In this document: one piece after another, positions 11,741-25,049 of the stretch | How positions within the stretch are numbered: position 1 is the first letter of the stretch | Layout of the letters: every line of letters starts with the position of its first letter | NCBI GenBank assembly: GCA_023105745.1 | Contig: JALGQZ010000013.1 | Coordinates: 10,225,105 to 10,289,104, forward strand | DNA length: 64,000 nucleotides | Source of the DNA: Austropuccinia psidii | Taxonomy: Eukaryota; Basidiomycota; Pucciniomycetes; Pucciniales; Sphaerophragmiaceae | Direction: 5' to 3' | Position numbers and translations under genes: made by a program | Notes under the pieces: model-generated | Seen by the model: the letters and a program-made list of their open reading frames with translations, nothing else | The model's database searches: none | Told to the model about the DNA's origin: nothing

Positions 11741-14700
11741 TTGTAAACCACTCTAGAATCAGTAGTCCTAGTAATAGAAACATTACCCCCACTCAGACTG
11801 AAAATAACATTATCACATCTGAGAGCAACATTAACAGTGACACACTGTGGTTGCAAATGTCCCAATATGTTGAGCAATCAGCAAAACAGGCTGCAGAATT
11901 TGCAATTGCCCAAGAGAGGATGAGAAAAACTCAAGCCTCATTGGAGCAGATAGTTAAAAATCTTCAGGAAGGATATGCTCAACTGAGCAAAGCCTCTGAA
12001 GAAACCAACAAGAGACTGAATCAAGTCTCTGAAGAACAACACCATAGCAGCAGGGACAGGGAGTGTCTGAACCAAGACATCAACAAATTGTTTGATGCCT
12101 ACCATAGATTGAAGCCCCAACCACAAGGCCAAGCTATGGAGAATCCATACCAACCAGATGACATCAAACCAGATGCCATGTTGTTGAATAAGGCAAGATC
12201 TCCATCACAATACCAGGATGGAGATGGAATGTCTTATTCAGAGAAGGAAGCCTTGAAACAGCTTCCTGAGGCCTCAAGCTGGCCCAAATTCTCTGGATCA
12301 GGAGAATATGATCATATGGAACTCATAGATTATATTGATGGACTCTTCATTGATGTACCAAGCATACCAGACTACTGGATAACTGCTAGATTGAATACTG
12401 CATTTAAAGGTCATGCAAGTATATGGTACACTGAAATGAAAGAAATCCATGGCAGAAGGAACTGGCCATGGTGGAAGAGTCAGATAATCAAAAAGTACAG
12501 TAATGGAACTTGGATATGGCAAAAGACCATGTCATTTGAAAATGACAAATACTCTGTGGACAAAGATCCATATGAGTGGTGTCTCAGACAGTCTAAAAGA
12601 CTTAAAGCCATTGATCCTCAGATGAACATCCAGATGAGGAATCACAAACTTCTGACACAACTGCCAGGAGAACTAGAGCATGCAGTGAAATGCAGATGCA
12701 AACAAAATTGCACTCTAGATGACATAGCCAATACCTTACAAGACATAAGGAAAAGGACTAATATAGGGAAATTCACCCCATATAGAAGCAGTAGTTTCAA
12801 AGAGAAACAACCTTTCAGGGTGGAGTTTAAAGACAAACCCAGAGAAAGAGTGGCAGAAGTGGCAAAGAAAAAGAATTCTTGTCACAATTGTGGTTCAACA
12901 GACCACTATGCTAACAACTGCCCAAAGGCAAAGAAAAAAGTCTATGCCATAGAGAAAGTCCCTGAAGAAGAACCTCCAACAGAGGATTCTGAATCAGACT
13001 CTATGGTTGATGCCATCAGAGAACCATCTGATGAGGATCAAGACCCAAGAGAGGAATTTCTAGTGGAATACCAAGAGGAAACCCCACTAGAAATCCAGGA
13101 TATACAGTTGGAAGCAGGCATGCCACAAGACACTGCCAACAAAAACTTGTGTAAACATACACAAGATGCACAAACATTCCTGGTTACACCAACCAAAGGA
13201 ATGGCATATATACATGGAACAGCCACAAAAATGACTTTATGTATTGACAATGCTCAGCACCCACTGATCATTGACAGTGGAGCACACTGCTCCATAGTGG
13301 CCAGAAATTATCTGGATAAACACTTCCCAAACTGGGAAAAAGAACTCTTGTGCACCAGGGCAAAGAACTTTAAGAGTGCATCTGGAAAGATGACCTCTAT
13401 TGGGACAATTATCAAAGAGATAATTATACCCCACAGAAAAGGTAATATCAGACTCAACCCAGAGTTTGTAGTGCTTGAAGATGCCCACATCCAAGGGTTT
13501 TTGCTGGGAACAGATTACCAGAGGATGTATGGCATAGATATTTACAATAGTAAAAATAGGCATATTACCATTGGTACTAACAAGGAAAAGAAATTCTCTC
13601 TTGATATATACCAGATATCTTCTCAGGACCCACTGGAAGAACTTCTGAAAGAATTCAGAGAGGGACAGTTTAGCACTACCCTCACCAGTAAACAGAAACT
13701 AAGTTTACTGAAGATGCTGAGGAAGAATAGACCAGCATTTGCCATTGGTGAAGAACCATTAGGCAAGATCAAAGGCCATGATATAGAACTATATCTGGAT
13801 GTAGAAAGGCCTTATCCACCCATTTTAAGGAGACCTCCTTACCCAGCAAGTCTGGAAACCAGGAAAGAGATTGAGAAACATATCAATGAACTCCTGGACA
13901 TGGATGTCATTAGGAAGATTGGACATAATGAAATAGTGGAAATTACCACCCCTGTCCTAATCACCTGGCATGATGGCAAGTCTAGATTGTGTGGAGACTT
14001 CAGAGCCCTGAATAACTACACAAAAGCAGACAGGTACCCTATACCAAGGATACCTCATGCCTTGGATAAACTGGCTAAAGCCAAATACATAACCAAGATG
14101 GATTGTATGAAAGGCTTCCACCAAAATGGAGTTAAACCAAACTCCATGAAGTTGCTCAGAATAATATGCCATATGGGCATATATGAGTACACCAGGATGC
14201 CATTTGGCATCAAAAATGCACCAGCCCACTTCCAAAGGATGATGGACACCATATTTCAGGAAGAAATAATGGAAGGCTGGATGGTAGTATATATTGATGA
14301 TATCATTATATACTCAGAGACATGGGAAGATAATGTACAATACATAGACAGAGTGCTAAGTAAATGTACACCCATCAATCTAAAAATTTCACTTAAAAAG
14401 TGTAATTTTGGCCAACAAGAGCTACTAGCTCTAGGACACAAAGTCTCAGGCCTTAGTCTGGCAATTGACCAGAACAAAGTAGCAGCAGTACTGCAAAAGC
14501 CAGTACCAAAGAGCATTAAAGAAATGCAATCTTTCCTTGGGTTTGCTAGCTACTATAGAAACCACATCAAAAACTTTGCCCACATAACTAGTAGCTTATA
14601 CAAGTTATGCTCAAAGGATGTAGTTTTTGAAATAACCAAGGAAAGGAGGGATGCATATGAGAGGATCAAATATGAACTCACAAATGCACCTGTGCTCATC

Positions 14701-16875
14701 TTGCCTGACTTTGAACTACCATTCAAGTTATACATAGATGCAGCATGCAGCCAAGGCTTAGGAGCAGCCCTTCACCAAAGACAAATTGTGGATGGTGAAC
14801 CAAGAGAAGGTGTAATATGTTACATCTCCAGGCAGCTGAAAGATTCAGAAGCCAGGTATGGGGCCACCCAGACAGAATGTCTATGTCTAGTCTGGGCTCT
14901 AGAAAAACTCCATTACTATTTGGAGGGTGCAGTCTTTGAAGTCTACACAGACTGCACAGCCTTGAAGTCTTTACTAAACATGAAGACTACTAATAGACAC
15001 ATGCTGAGATGGCAAATAGCCATCCAGGAGTATAGAGGGAACATGACCATCATATACAAGGAAGGTAAAAGCCATACCAATGCAGATGGCCTTAGCAGAT
15101 GGCCACTGGACAATGTCAAAAGCAATCCAGCTTATGACCCTGAAGTTGCTGCAAAAATTCCTATCCATTTTATGGAGATCAATAGGAAAAAGAACTTCAG
15201 ATTCTCTGAATGGGCACCAGAGAGTGGTACCCTTGACAGTGGAAACACTGATTCAGAAGGGACAGAAACTCCCATACTGGGAATAAGTTCCTCAGAACTG
15301 CACAATGAATTTTTCAATGCAGTCCTGAAATCTTATGCTAAGCACAAACAGTGTAGCATATTACTCCAACTCCTTCAACAAAAATACAGGAGCCCAGAAC
15401 TGGAAACCCAGCTGGAGGAACCCTGGTTGAGGGCCTATAAGGACAATAAATTCTTCCTTATAGATGGCCTGATTTATCACAGAGAAAAGCACACCAGTGC
15501 ACTCACAGTGATAGACAGAGACCACATCTCTCTAATCCTGCAGGAATGCCATGACTGCCCCTATATGGGACACATGAGTGAAGACAGGACCAAAGAGAGG
15601 GTAGCAAGCACAGCTTGGTGGCCCAAGTGGGAACAAGAGTTGAGTGAATACATCAACACTTGTGAAAGATGCCAAAAGGCAAATAGAAAACATGGGAAGA
15701 AATATGGGTTACTTCAACATATAGAAGAACCCAAGCACCCATGGGAAACCATTAACATGGACTGGGTCACAGGACTTGTCCCAGGAGGCAAAGAAAACTA
15801 CAATGCCTGCTTAATCATAGTTGATAGGTTCAGCAAAAGCATGAGATGTCTACCATGCCATAAAGAGGACACAGCCATGGACACTGCTCTGTTATTTTGG
15901 AATAACATCATATCCACCTGTGGAGTCCCCAAGATCATAATTAGTGACAGGGACCCAAAATTCACATCTGAATTTTGGACCAACTTATATGACATGCTTG
16001 GCACCAAGCTTGCTTTTTCCACAGCTTACCATCCCCAAACAGATGGCCTAGCTGAGAGAATGATCCAAACAATGGAGGACATTCTCAGGAGGTTCTGTGC
16101 CTATGGCATGGAATACAAGGACCATGAGGGATACACCCATGATTGGGTTACCCTCTTACCAGCAGTCCAGCTGGCTTATAACACAAGCCAGCACTCTACC
16201 ACAGGAATAACACCTGCACTGGTAGAGAAAGGGTGGAATCCCCTGTTACCTGTGGATCACTTGAAGAAAAATCTTCTGACCATCCACCCCACAGCCAAAG
16301 ACTTCCATGATATGTGGAAGAAAGCCTGTGATACTGCAGCCAAATGCATAGCTGAGGCCAAAGAGTATAACAAGCAGAGGTGGGACAAATCACATATGGA
16401 ACCTGACTTCAAGGAAGGGGACCAGGTGTTAGTGTCTACACTGAACTTCAACAATCTCAAAGGACCTAAGAAAATGAGAGACTCATTTGTAGGGCCCTTC
16501 ACTATCGTTAAGTTAATAGGGAAAAATGCAGTAGAGGTCAAGCTCACTGAGGAGTTTTCTAGGAAACACCCAGTCTTTCCAGTGAGCCTGGTCAAGCCAT
16601 ACTTCCAAACAGAGGAGGAAAAATTCCCCTCCAGGAAGAAGAACATCACTCCACCAGAAATAGTGGAAGTAGAAGACTCTCCTGGACCTGTGAGTAAAAT
16701 CATCAGGGCCAGAAAAATCAGACTTAATGGAAAGGATCAAAGACAATACCTAGTCAGATTCAAAAACCAGACAGCTGATAAAGACAAATGGTTGGCAGAG
16801 GATGCCATACCAGATGGGAACCTTCATTTAAGGAGATTCAGAGCCTCTAGGAGGACTGAACAGTCTCATCAATGA
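11020..16875 (+). CDS. Element B gag-pol polyprotein (ORF2)
   Basis: A single 1951-residue frame. In order: poorly conserved N-terminus overlapping ORF1, a coiled coil (about 285-345), capsid ([13 protein letters not shown] ... GELEHAVKC), CCHC knuckle C621-C624-H629-C634, aspartic protease D752-S-G, RT with YIDD at 1091-1094 and MDCMKGF upstream, RNase H (Asp 1240 in [14 protein letters not shown]), integrase zinc motif ([10 protein letters not shown] then CERC), the DDE triad D1581, D1643, E1679 (61 and 35 residues between), the GPF/GKNAVEV module, and a C-terminal chromodomain (about 1880-1945; [20 protein letters not shown]). The ATG at 11020 lies within the ORF1 intron; C has its equivalent start in the same place and both continue LRDLGF.RNQPE. 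All motifs are intact, so activity is plausible. Confidence 0.96.
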   Translation: MSPAYLRDLGFQRNQPEDRAGMSRTRRPERRHIGHSGGWQNNEGDNINLAIHTPIQQKPQTRGLEGYGSSSSNPPTPQRFVSMEHGQQEVQPSNSLGRTGIKLPEDLPQRDRLQGPYGNHQWLEPYQAAQTPGGKGTEDKGEPSHYPSYRRTVNPDRAYSDSFRFTRSQPNQLSSGFTPFRNQQISGQESPFFTIPGSFQEKTRQQGQEQSLLQPEEERVRPHDPEAVRFGKRSTQEPEVVVNHSRISSPSNRNITPTQTENNIITSESNINSDTLWLQMSQYVEQSAKQAAEFAIAQERMRKTQASLEQIVKNLQEGYAQLSKASEETNKRLNQVSEEQHHSSRDRECLNQDINKLFDAYHRLKPQPQGQAMENPYQPDDIKPDAMLLNKARSPSQYQDGDGMSYSEKEALKQLPEASSWPKFSGSGEYDHMELIDYIDGLFIDVPSIPDYWITARLNTAFKGHASIWYTEMKEIHGRRNWPWWKSQIIKKYSNGTWIWQKTMSFENDKYSVDKDPYEWCLRQSKRLKAIDPQMNIQMRNHKLLTQLPGELEHAVKCRCKQNCTLDDIANTLQDIRKRTNIGKFTPYRSSSFKEKQPFRVEFKDKPRERVAEVAKKKNSCHNCGSTDHYANNCPKAKKKVYAIEKVPEEEPPTEDSESDSMVDAIREPSDEDQDPREEFLVEYQEETPLEIQDIQLEAGMPQDTANKNLCKHTQDAQTFLVTPTKGMAYIHGTATKMTLCIDNAQHPLIIDSGAHCSIVARNYLDKHFPNWEKELLCTRAKNFKSASGKMTSIGTIIKEIIIPHRKGNIRLNPEFVVLEDAHIQGFLLGTDYQRMYGIDIYNSKNRHITIGTNKEKKFSLDIYQISSQDPLEELLKEFREGQFSTTLTSKQKLSLLKMLRKNRPAFAIGEEPLGKIKGHDIELYLDVERPYPPILRRPPYPASLETRKEIEKHINELLDMDVIRKIGHNEIVEITTPVLITWHDGKSRLCGDFRALNNYTKADRYPIPRIPHALDKLAKAKYITKMDCMKGFHQNGVKPNSMKLLRIICHMGIYEYTRMPFGIKNAPAHFQRMMDTIFQEEIMEGWMVVYIDDIIIYSETWEDNVQYIDRVLSKCTPINLKISLKKCNFGQQELLALGHKVSGLSLAIDQNKVAAVLQKPVPKSIKEMQSFLGFASYYRNHIKNFAHITSSLYKLCSKDVVFEITKERRDAYERIKYELTNAPVLILPDFELPFKLYIDAACSQGLGAALHQRQIVDGEPREGVICYISRQLKDSEARYGATQTECLCLVWALEKLHYYLEGAVFEVYTDCTALKSLLNMKTTNRHMLRWQIAIQEYRGNMTIIYKEGKSHTNADGLSRWPLDNVKSNPAYDPEVAAKIPIHFMEINRKKNFRFSEWAPESGTLDSGNTDSEGTETPILGISSSELHNEFFNAVLKSYAKHKQCSILLQLLQQKYRSPELETQLEEPWLRAYKDNKFFLIDGLIYHREKHTSALTVIDRDHISLILQECHDCPYMGHMSEDRTKERVASTAWWPKWEQELSEYINTCERCQKANRKHGKKYGLLQHIEEPKHPWETINMDWVTGLVPGGKENYNACLIIVDRFSKSMRCLPCHKEDTAMDTALLFWNNIISTCGVPKIIISDRDPKFTSEFWTNLYDMLGTKLAFSTAYHPQTDGLAERMIQTMEDILRRFCAYGMEYKDHEGYTHDWVTLLPAVQLAYNTSQHSTTGITPALVEKGWNPLLPVDHLKKNLLTIHPTAKDFHDMWKKACDTAAKCIAEAKEYNKQRWDKSHMEPDFKEGDQVLVSTLNFNNLKGPKKMRDSFVGPFTIVKLIGKNAVEVKLTEEFSRKHPVFPVSLVKPYFQTEEEKFPSRKKNITPPEIVEVEDSPGPVSKIIRARKIRLNGKDQRQYLVRFKNQTADKDKWLAEDAIPDGNLHLRRFRASRRTEQSHQ

Positions 16876-16887
16876 TGAGCCTTTTTT

Positions 16888-16899
16888 AGAGGGAGGGTA
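16888..16899 (+). promoter_or_regulatory. Element B polypurine tract
   Basis: AGAGGGAGGGTA sits immediately before the TG of the 3' LTR, the expected plus-strand primer position. C has GAGGGAGGGTA at the same place and A has AGGGGGAGGGAA. Confidence 0.75.
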
Positions 16900-18338
16900 T
16901 GTCAACCTGTGACTCAAAACCAGAGCACAAGCATGACAGCCAAAATACCATAAACCAATGGTATAGCCAAAATACCACCAAAACATGGAACTGAGCCCAA
17001 TTAGCTCAAAAGGTATCAAAAGAAAGAGGAAACTCACCTCTTTCTGAAAATACAAGTCCCATCACCATAGGACAAGAAATAACAAAGTTATTCCTGCTCA
17101 AAGTCATTGCTGAGCATAAACCTTAATTTTCACCTCTCATCTAAAATCTAGAAGGAGAGGCTTAAACCCATCAAATGGGTATTCAAAATGAAGCTCTAAG
17201 CCAGGGCTATCCAATGGTACCAGCCAAACTGAGCTAGCACCAGTATTACTTGAGTTATGGTCAAATTCAGGCCAAATAAAGGTGAACAAAACATTCACCT
17301 CCCATCTAACTTCTACAGTTTTAGTGTGGGATACTTGAAGTGGGGTCTTTTTGGAAAGAGCACAATCAGGGCTATCTGATGGTGTCATCCATTTCCCCAT
17401 AACTCAACTACAACAGAAGTTATTGGCCAAACAAGCTTAATACAGCTTTTTGCCCAAACCACGCCAATGTACAAAAATACTTGTACATGGGATAACTTTG
17501 TCATATTTAATGATAACCATGTCAAGTTGGGTACCATTGTGTAGAGCTCATATAGAGCTATTCAATGAACCAGCTTTGAGCTTGATATCTCAAAAACTGA
17601 CAGAGTTATGACCATTTTAAGGTCAAAATCCCACCAGCTGTCATATACAGCCTTACCATGGGATAACACCCCATAATCATGAATATGAGGTGTCAACAGA
17701 CGAAGAAGCATGTTTTTACTTCAATACCTCATATGTCAGTCAATACTGGGGTCCCATACAGTTTCTGTACAGCATTCTACGCGTCATACACGTCAGAATC
17801 AGGCTGTGAGGTCCCCAGATGAAAATTTTCACCCTGTATTGGTGAAAACCGCCCAGATGTGGTTTCAAAACCACATCTGAGCCCAATACAGGGTATACAG
17901 GTTGTTTGCAAACCACAAGCCTGTCATGAGGAGTGAAAAATCTTCACTCCCTCTACGTGAAAAGGTTTAATCACCTTTTCACCTCAATTTCAGGATAAAA
18001 GGAGGGCTTTTCACAGCCAAAGACCTTTCCTCATCCTGCTCTTGAATACCCTACGTAGTAAACTGTCAAAAACAGTTTTACTCTTGGGTAATAATCAGGT
18101 ATTATTATAATCTTAATAATTGTAGTCTTTATTATTGTAACCCAACAGGTAAAGCTGCACCCAGGGCTTTCAACAGCGCTCACCACCACTATATCCACTA
18201 TAGTAAAGCCCTTTTATTATTAAATTAAAACCATCTTCAACTCTTATAAAACCTTTTTAACTTTCATATACCGTGTCACAGTCATAGTTAAAAGTTGTAA
18301 ATACACTTTATTACTCTTATCATAGACTCAGCCTGACA
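16900..18338 (+). repeat. Element B 3' LTR
   Basis: 1439-bp direct copy of 8639-10077 with two observed substitutions. It is followed by the atatt duplication, then the tail of element A. Confidence 0.95.
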
Positions 18339-18559
18339 ATATTCCCCAAGTGATACCTCCTATTGAATCATCTGGTACCAAGAAAATTACCAAAGTTTTT
18401 AAAGAAAGGAAATTAAGAACCAAGAAAGTAAGGGAATACCTTGTTAGGTACAGTGACCCAACTTGTGAAGATGAATGGTTAGAAGAAAAAAATATACCAG
18501 AAGCTACCAAACTCCTCAGGAGATTCAGACACACTAGAAACACCAATATTACAAAGTAA
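18339..18559 (+). pseudogene. Element A chromodomain tail
   Basis: Continuation of A's pol after B. It reads a linker (IPPIESSGTKKITKV) and a chromodomain-like segment (VREYLVRYSDPTCEDEWLEEKNIPEATKLLRRFRH) with the YLVRY and W..E.I positions seen in B. It ends in TAA at 18557-18559, shortly before the polypurine tract. Chromodomains of this class tether integrase to methylated-histone chromatin in the known chromoviruses. Confidence 0.85.
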
Positions 18560-18570
18560 TATTCTTTTTT

Positions 18571-18582
18571 AGGGGGAGGGAA
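18571..18582 (+). promoter_or_regulatory. Element A polypurine tract
   Basis: AGGGGGAGGGAA lies upstream of the 3' LTR. It is followed by TGTGAGGCTTAG and then the LTR proper TGTGAGCCTTAG, so a 12-bp near-duplication separates the tract from the 18595 start defined by the 5' LTR. Confidence 0.7.
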
Positions 18583-18594
18583 TGTGAGGCTTAG

Positions 18595-20418
18595 TGTGAG
18601 CCTTAGAGGTAATTTCATATACCCAAAAGACCACACATACAAAAATAACATATCAATATAAACAAAATAATATTTATTTATACTATTAAAATAAAATTCA
18701 AAATATAAATATAAAATTATATTAAAAATAAAAAATTAATTACAATTCAAAAATAAAAATAGATTAAATTTTGTAAGTGTAAAATTACATTTATACTTGA
18801 AAAAATTAAGTAAAAATGAAATTTTAACAAAATTGTGAAAAAATAAATAAATTTGGAAAAAAGTTAAATAAAAATTATTATAACTTTTTATCCAATAAAT
18901 AAACATATAAAAATTATTTCACCATTGGATTCCTCATAAAAAATCAGGTGGGGTCACCTCTGAGTGAAATTCTTGTAACTCAACTCTAAATAAGCTTAAA
19001 TTAAATTTTTAGTATTTTCGATACAAAAGTTCAAAATCCTCAAAACCTTAATACAATTCACACCACATGTGGTGTTAACCATCAATTTTTTTGTTAAAAT
19101 TGAGGTGTCGTGTTTAGTTTAGAAGTTATGAGGAATTGAAGTATTTTCAATTGAATTCAATTGAAATGTCAAAATGTGCGCGTGTATTACATAAGTGAAC
19201 TTTGATTTACATATGAGGTGTCAATTATTACTGTATTGTACTGTACAATTGAATTGAATTACATATGTAAATTATAAGTATAATACATGATGAGGAATTA
19301 AAGGAAAAATAAATTGGAAAGATTAAATTTGGGGGGGAAAAGGAACTCCAGCTCTAAGGGGGAGCTAGACCCCCAAAATCCTTGCTGACAGGCTTGGGAT
19401 GTCAAAATTAACGCAAAAGTTCATCACTTTTGGCCTGGAATTGAGTTACAGGGTCTGTGGACTTAATTGATGATGAGGTTTTGATACCAACTGGGGTAGT
19501 TTTAGCTGTTGCCAAGAGGGTAAAACTACGCTTAAGATAAATCAATCATAGCAAAAACAGTTTTAACTGGTTTCTAGGCCTCTGACACACATTCTGACGT
19601 GTTTTGAAGGCTCTAGGCCTGGTATTGCTATAGTAATGGCTGATTTAAGGGTCTAAAATGGTTAAAAATTGCTTAAACCAGCCCTTTTTGGTCTAAAACA
19701 GGGTTCAATGATGCCATAATTGGCTTTTCTGTTGTCAGACTGTTTTTCACGACTGAGTAGAGTAAATTTTACTTTTGGAGTAAGAAAATTGATGGCTATA
19801 AAAGAATGTCTTCTTTACTCCACTTTTCTCTTCATGTTAGAATCTTTTCCTTTTATAATTAGTTTAAACATTGTTAAACCAATCAATAAAAGATTCCAAC
19901 CACCTTTTTTAAATAATTTTAAACCTTTTAACCACATGAAAAAATCATTATAATCATTGTTTGTACTTTTTATAATCATTTTTGCCCCTGAACCACCACA
20001 AAAGTGAATTAAAGCATCTTTCATCACTGTAAACTTTGTCACTTTGTTTCCAAATTCACTTTGGTCACTTTTGGGTGTGTTTTCTCTTTAACATTCTTTT
20101 TAAAGACTTTGTTCTTTAATTAATTGCTTGCAGTTCTTTGCTCAATTAATTCCAATTGAAATTACTCTTGCAGAAATTTCTTTTGTAGCCTTAAATATCT
20201 CTTGTAGAGTATTTTTGGATGCATTTTTATTGTTGGTAAAACAATAAATTTTATAATATTATTGTTTTATACTAATAAAGTTATAAACAATAAAATTGGC
20301 GTGTTTTTCCTTAAAAATAATATTTCACACTATTTTTAATTGATTTTTACCTTATACAAATTTTGAGGACAGGAAAAGTACTTGACTTTTAATCAAAGTT
20401 TCATATCCACACCTTACA
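18595..20418 (+). repeat. Element A 3' LTR
   Basis: TGTGAGCC...CTTACA, a direct repeat of 642-2455 with many substitutions and small indels, then ggttt at 20419-20423. Confidence 0.9.
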
Positions 20419-22690
20419 GGTTTGGCAGTATTCTGCAACATCTTTCTTCCAATTTGGCCACCAAGAGCAGGTTTTTACCCTCTCTAGTGCTCTGTCTTCT
20501 GAGAGATGTCCAGCTGCACCAATATCATGACATTCATGTAGTATAGTGTTTATCAGAGTTCTATCTTTTAAAGCCATAACACATTTATGTTTAGTTCTAT
20601 GTAGAAGATTCCATCAAGGCGGTGGAATCTTCCTTAATCAAATGCATTTTTTCATCTGCCATCTATTTTTGATTAAAGTTATGGGTCTTTACAGTCTTTC
20701 ATCAGAAGTTGGAATAAGATATGGCAGTTTTTGTCTATTTTATAGCTTTCTTTAAATTGGTCAAAGAATTCTATGCCAATATCTGTGAGACATATACCTT
20801 CTATATGGTACTCTTCCTGTGGTACCCATGATGGATTTTTAGGTGTAGTTGCCAGAGCCCATCTGCTAAGACCATCTGCATTTTTATGAATACTACCAGA
20901 TTTATGAGCTATAGTCATATTTTCTCTATATTCTTGGATGGCAATTTGCCATCTTATCATATGTTTATTTGGAGTTTTCATGTTTATTAAATATTTTACA
21001 GCATTGCAATCTGTAATTACATCAAACACTGGCACATCCAAATAATAGTATAATTTTTCTAAAGCCAACACTAAGCAGAGGAATCCCATTTGTCTTGCTC
21101 CATATCTTACTTCTGTTGGCTTTATTTCTCTTTAAATGAAGAAAATAGGTCCTTTGACAGGTTTGTCATTGATGACTTGTGTCTGGTGTAGTGCAGCACC
21201 TAGTCCATCTCCAAAAGCATCAATGTATAGCTTAAAGGGTAATTTCCAATCTGGATATACAAGAAATGGGGCATTTTATAACATATTTTTCAGTTCTTCA
21301 TATGCCTTGACTCTTTGTTCAGTCATTTCATAGACTGTCTGTTGGTCACAGAGCTTATACAAGGATTTAGAAATTCTTGCAAAGTCCTTTATATGCTGTA
21401 TGTAATACCTAACAAATCCTAGGAATGATTGCAATTCTTTTTTTGGGGGGAATCGGCTTCAATAGTACTTCTGCTACTTTGTTCTCATCTATGCCTAAAC
21501 TCAGTCCAGATACAGCATGTCCTAGTGATTTCAGTTCACTGTATGCAAAATGACACTATTTCAAGGAGATTTTCATGTTTACTTGAACTATTTTTTGAAA
21601 TACTCTTTCTAGTCTTGTTGGGTGACTATCCCAATTTTCTGAACAAGCTATGATATCATAATTAACCATCCTTCTGATAATTCCTCAGGAAATATGGTAT
21701 TCATCATCCTTTGATAATGGGAAGGTGCATTTTTTATACCAAATGGCATTCTTAGGTATTCAAAAAATTCCACAGTGGACTATTATCCTCAGTAGTTTTT
21801 TGGAATTGTCTGTTGAGACATTTTGATGAAAACCCTTTAGAGCATTCATGGCTGTGATGAACTTAGCCTGAGATAATTGTGCTAATGTCTCATGGATTCT
21901 GGGTATTGAATATCTGTCAGGGATAGTATAGGTGTTTAGAGCTCTGAGGTCCCCTACCATCCTTGATTTTTCATTATAACAAGTGATAATGACAGGTGTA
22001 GTGACCTCTACCTGTTCATTATGAACTACTTTCCTTGATACTCCAAGGTCTATTAATTCTTCAATATGTACCTCCAAAGCTTCTCTAGCTCTTGGGCTAG
22101 CTGGGTAATCTAGTCTTCTCAATAGAGGTGGATAAGGTTTTTCCACATTAAGGATTATGTCTACCTCATGTCCAATTGTGGGACCTAGTGGTCCTTTGTC
22201 AGTTTCGAAGGCATTTTGATATTTAAATAAGAGGTCAATCAATTTTTCTCTCATCCTTTCTGTTAATTCATGATTGAATTCTGCATCTTTCAGTTGTTCA
22301 GCTATGAAAAAATCCTTTTCTGGGATTTTTTGTTCATTCTTAATAACTGTAATTTGTTTTTTGTTAATAAAGAAGCCAAATTTTTGTCTTTTATTGTATC
22401 CTATGGTAAAATATCTATGTTTTTGGTTAGAGATATCTATGCCATAAATTGAGAAGTAGTCATTTCCAAGTATAAAGTGGCTACTAGTGCAGTTGTCCAT
22501 TACTACAAACTCTACTTTCAATCTGATACATTGCGAAGGATGAGGAAAAATGAGTGTTAAGTCAATTATTTTAAGGGGCTTCATGCTTTCACTTGCACTA
22601 CTAAATTTCAATCCTTGTATTGATATGATTTTTTCTTCCCAATCTGGTACAATTGTTTTCAAATAGCTCTTACCAACACAGGTACAATAT
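20419..22690 (-). pseudogene. E0 pol: protease (3' part), RT, RNase H, integrase N-terminus
   Basis: The minus strand carries, from right to left, the rest of the protease (CVGKSYLKTIVPDW at about 22650), the RT palm (VEVTTPVIITCYNEKSRMVGDLRALNTYTIPDRY), RNase H ([34 protein letters not shown], 20679-21089) and the integrase start. The YIDD site near 21652-21662 has lost about ten bases: WLI is followed directly by a frame-shifted DIIACSENW, so RT is dead. Further stops break 21089-21760. It is bounded by A on the left and by solo LTR S1 on the right. Confidence 0.87.
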
Positions 22691-24593
22691 TGTAAGATGT
22701 GTCTATGAAACTTTTTGATAATATTACTATTAATCAACAGTACTATGACTGTTCTTATGAAATATTATAATAAAAACTATTATAACCACAATTAAATAAT
22801 TAAATAATTAATTCTTTTACTTTTTATACACTACTAGTGATCATAACAGTAAGCAGTAATTGTCTACAAGAATCAATTACAAGAAGAATTTAATAATAAA
22901 AACTTCTTTATTAAAATAATAAAATTATTTTAACATACAATTATCTTTTACAAGAATAATTATAAAGATAATTCTTGAAGAAAACTATTACTAGAGAAAA
23001 ACTCCAAGAATTAATATCAATCACTCACTAATAATGAAAAGAACTTGTTGAATAATAATAGTAGAGGAATTTGACGGGAGATTGTGAATTTAAAAGATCA
23101 AACATGAATATATAACAGTATTACAACAATATATTGTTGATTTCTATTGTTTAACCTCTTTCTCATTGATTCTGAAAAAATAAAACACTTAAGAAATGGC
23201 TTTAACTAACACTTACTTGCTGGTAATAATGGTATATTGGAATAATGTGATGATTTGGAAATAACAGCAAGAGGAGGCCTCTTTTAAGTCAACAACAGCT
23301 CACAGAGGCGTGCCATGGAGAAAACTGAACAACCAGTGAGTGAGAAAACAATAAAACGTTTTGGATTACTGATTGCATCATCTGTTGTCATGTAAGATTA
23401 TAATAATTACTTAATTGATGCTTTTACATGACTACCAACCTATTTATGGTTAAGAATAAAAGTAGGAACAAATGTAAATCTTCTTTTATTCCAAAAGTAT
23501 CATTTATATCTCAAATTTATCAATGTTATTCAAAATTTCATCACAGAATGTATCTTCTGTAAATTTTTAAAGATTTTGTGTTTCACGTGGAATCATCAAA
23601 AATGTACTGTAAGTAAGACTTTGAATATTACTTAGAATGTATGATTTTTTTGGTATTTATATGAATTTTACAGCTCCTGGTTGGTACTGAACGTTTCAGA
23701 AAGATTCATTAAGAATTGTATTTTTAATGAATTTTTGAAGTTTTTCCCTCATATCTATGTAGCATTGCAAATAGCAGTATATGGCTTGTTACTATGAGGT
23801 AAATCAATGGATACTAGTCCAGAAAGGGTTTTAATTACTCTTTTGGTGTTTATCCATGGAAAGTAATTAATAATTGACATGGTTACAGGAGTCTAAGTTG
23901 CTCTTTACCTCTGTGGCATGTCAAAATAGCAGTTTATTTGCTATTTTCTTATGATATACTGAAGGCCTGACTTGGTAAACAAGTTCCCAGAAGGTTTTAG
24001 CTTACTAATTGGGCCAAGATGAGCAAACAATCTAAGCTTGAGAGCTGTCCACATCTCAGAGGCCTCAGAAGTTGGGTACCCTGGCTCTCTTTGATGTCTT
24101 TTGTCCCCCTTGACTATTTCTCACATCAAAATAGAAATTCAGGCTTCAAGTGAGATATCCACTATGGGTGTACCAAAGGTGCATGTAGGAATACCATACT
24201 ATTAAGTGCCAAAAAATGCATAACACTATTCTTAGCGTATGTGTAACATGGGATTTCTCACATTCCCATTATTTTGGCATGAAATCAAGAAAAACAAAAT
24301 TTTTCATGGAGTTTTTATGTGGTATTGAAGTATTTTCCATATTACCACCTCAAAGAGTTCATTTAAGCTTATTCACTCTATTGAGCTACCCCAGGTGACA
24401 TTTTGTGTAGAATCCAAATCTGGCCTTAAATCCATGGATTTACTTAATCAATAAAATGTTATTCATCTTTTCTGAAATCAAAAAAGATTAATTTTGAATA
24501 TATGCTTGACTTATGGGTTATGCATAGTTCACAATTTATTTTCAAGATAATTGTGGCCCATTTGGGTATGCAAAATATACCTCAAGGCTCACA
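22691..24593 (-). mobile_element. S1: solo LTR of the element D family
   Basis: 1903 bp. On the plus strand it runs TGTAAG...CTCACA, so on the minus strand TGTGAGCC...CTTACA, like the D and A LTRs. It aligns along its length with D's LTR (46162-50654, apart from insertion X). It is flanked by aatat at 22686-22690 and 24594-24598. No internal region is present, so it is a recombined solo LTR. It sits just after the protease DTGA codons of E0, and removing it with one aatat restores that reading. I see no genes inside. Confidence 0.9.
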
Positions 24594-25007
24594 AATATGC
24601 TCCTGTATCTAAGTTTACTTTTGCCTCTTGGTTTTCCACCATGACAATACTTATACTTGATTTTCCAGCTGCATATCCCATCCCTTTTTCTAGTTTTGTT
24701 CGATAAAATTTGGCATCTTGTATGTTTGTCAGGCTTGTATCAGGGGTTCCAAGTTATGGTAAGTTTGAATTGACATCCAGTACTTCATATATTAAATCAA
24801 TATTATTAATTTGTGAATTGATTATATTAATTTCATCACTTTCGGAAGTTTCTGATTATTCAGTGTCTTTTTCAGAATCACATTCTTCTTCTTTATCATT
24901 GTGGTCCTCTTTTTCCACAATTTGATTTATTTTTTCTTTTTAAGGAAATTATTGGCTAAGTGTCCTATACCTCCACATTTGTGGCACTTTCTTTGCTCAT
25001 AACTCAT
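24594..25007 (-). pseudogene. E0 gag C-terminus and protease start
   Basis: The minus strand reads a zinc knuckle start QRKCHKCGGIGHLANN (about 24955-25000), an acidic linker, and VNLDTGAY at the S1 junction. The last Cys of the CCHC motif (C-x2-C-x4-H-x4-C) appears to be Phe. The protease site DTG is kept. T interrupts upstream at 25008; E0 gag resumes at 46075. The plus-strand frame at 24710-24925 is a shadow. Confidence 0.82.
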
Positions 25008-25049
25008 CAGGGTGAATCTCGTGTCAATCGTCGGCGATTGACTTCACGT
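25008..25049 (+). repeat. Element T left terminal inverted repeat (42 bp)
   Basis: Starts CAGGGTGAATCTCGTG and ends GACTTCACGT. It matches the reverse complement of 46033-46074 at 41 of 42 positions. It contains its own inverted repeat, GTCAATCG-TCGG-CGATTGAC. Confidence 0.92.

Larger units (their letters stand above)
8639..18338 (+). mobile_element. Element B: apparently intact young Ty3/Gypsy chromovirus
   Basis: The element is 9700 bp, with two 1439-bp LTRs (TGTCAACC...CTGACA) that I find to differ at only two positions (the run near 8905/17166 and near 9986/18247), and a perfect 5-bp atatt duplication. It has a leader with the shared post-LTR motif, a spliced ORF1, an uninterrupted 1951-codon gag-pol ORF2 with all catalytic motifs, a chromodomain and a polypurine tract. 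It sits inside A in the same orientation. Every part expected of an autonomous element is present. Confidence 0.95.
642..20418 (+). mobile_element. Element A: degenerate Ty3/Gypsy chromovirus, split by element B
   Basis: A starts and ends with direct LTRs (TGTGAGCC...CTTACA) and is flanked by ggttt duplications. The order is LTR, leader, ORF1, gag, protease, reverse transcriptase, RNase H, integrase, chromodomain, polypurine tract, LTR. B is inserted between the integrase C-terminus and the chromodomain (8638/18339). A is dead: gag is broken by several stops, the protease has DPG instead of D[S/T]G, a catalytic Asp of RT is Gly, an RNase H Asp is Tyr, and integrase has an in-frame TAG at 7643-7645. 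Its LTRs differ visibly (six or so changes in one 60-bp stretch compared by eye), so it is much older than B. Confidence 0.92.
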
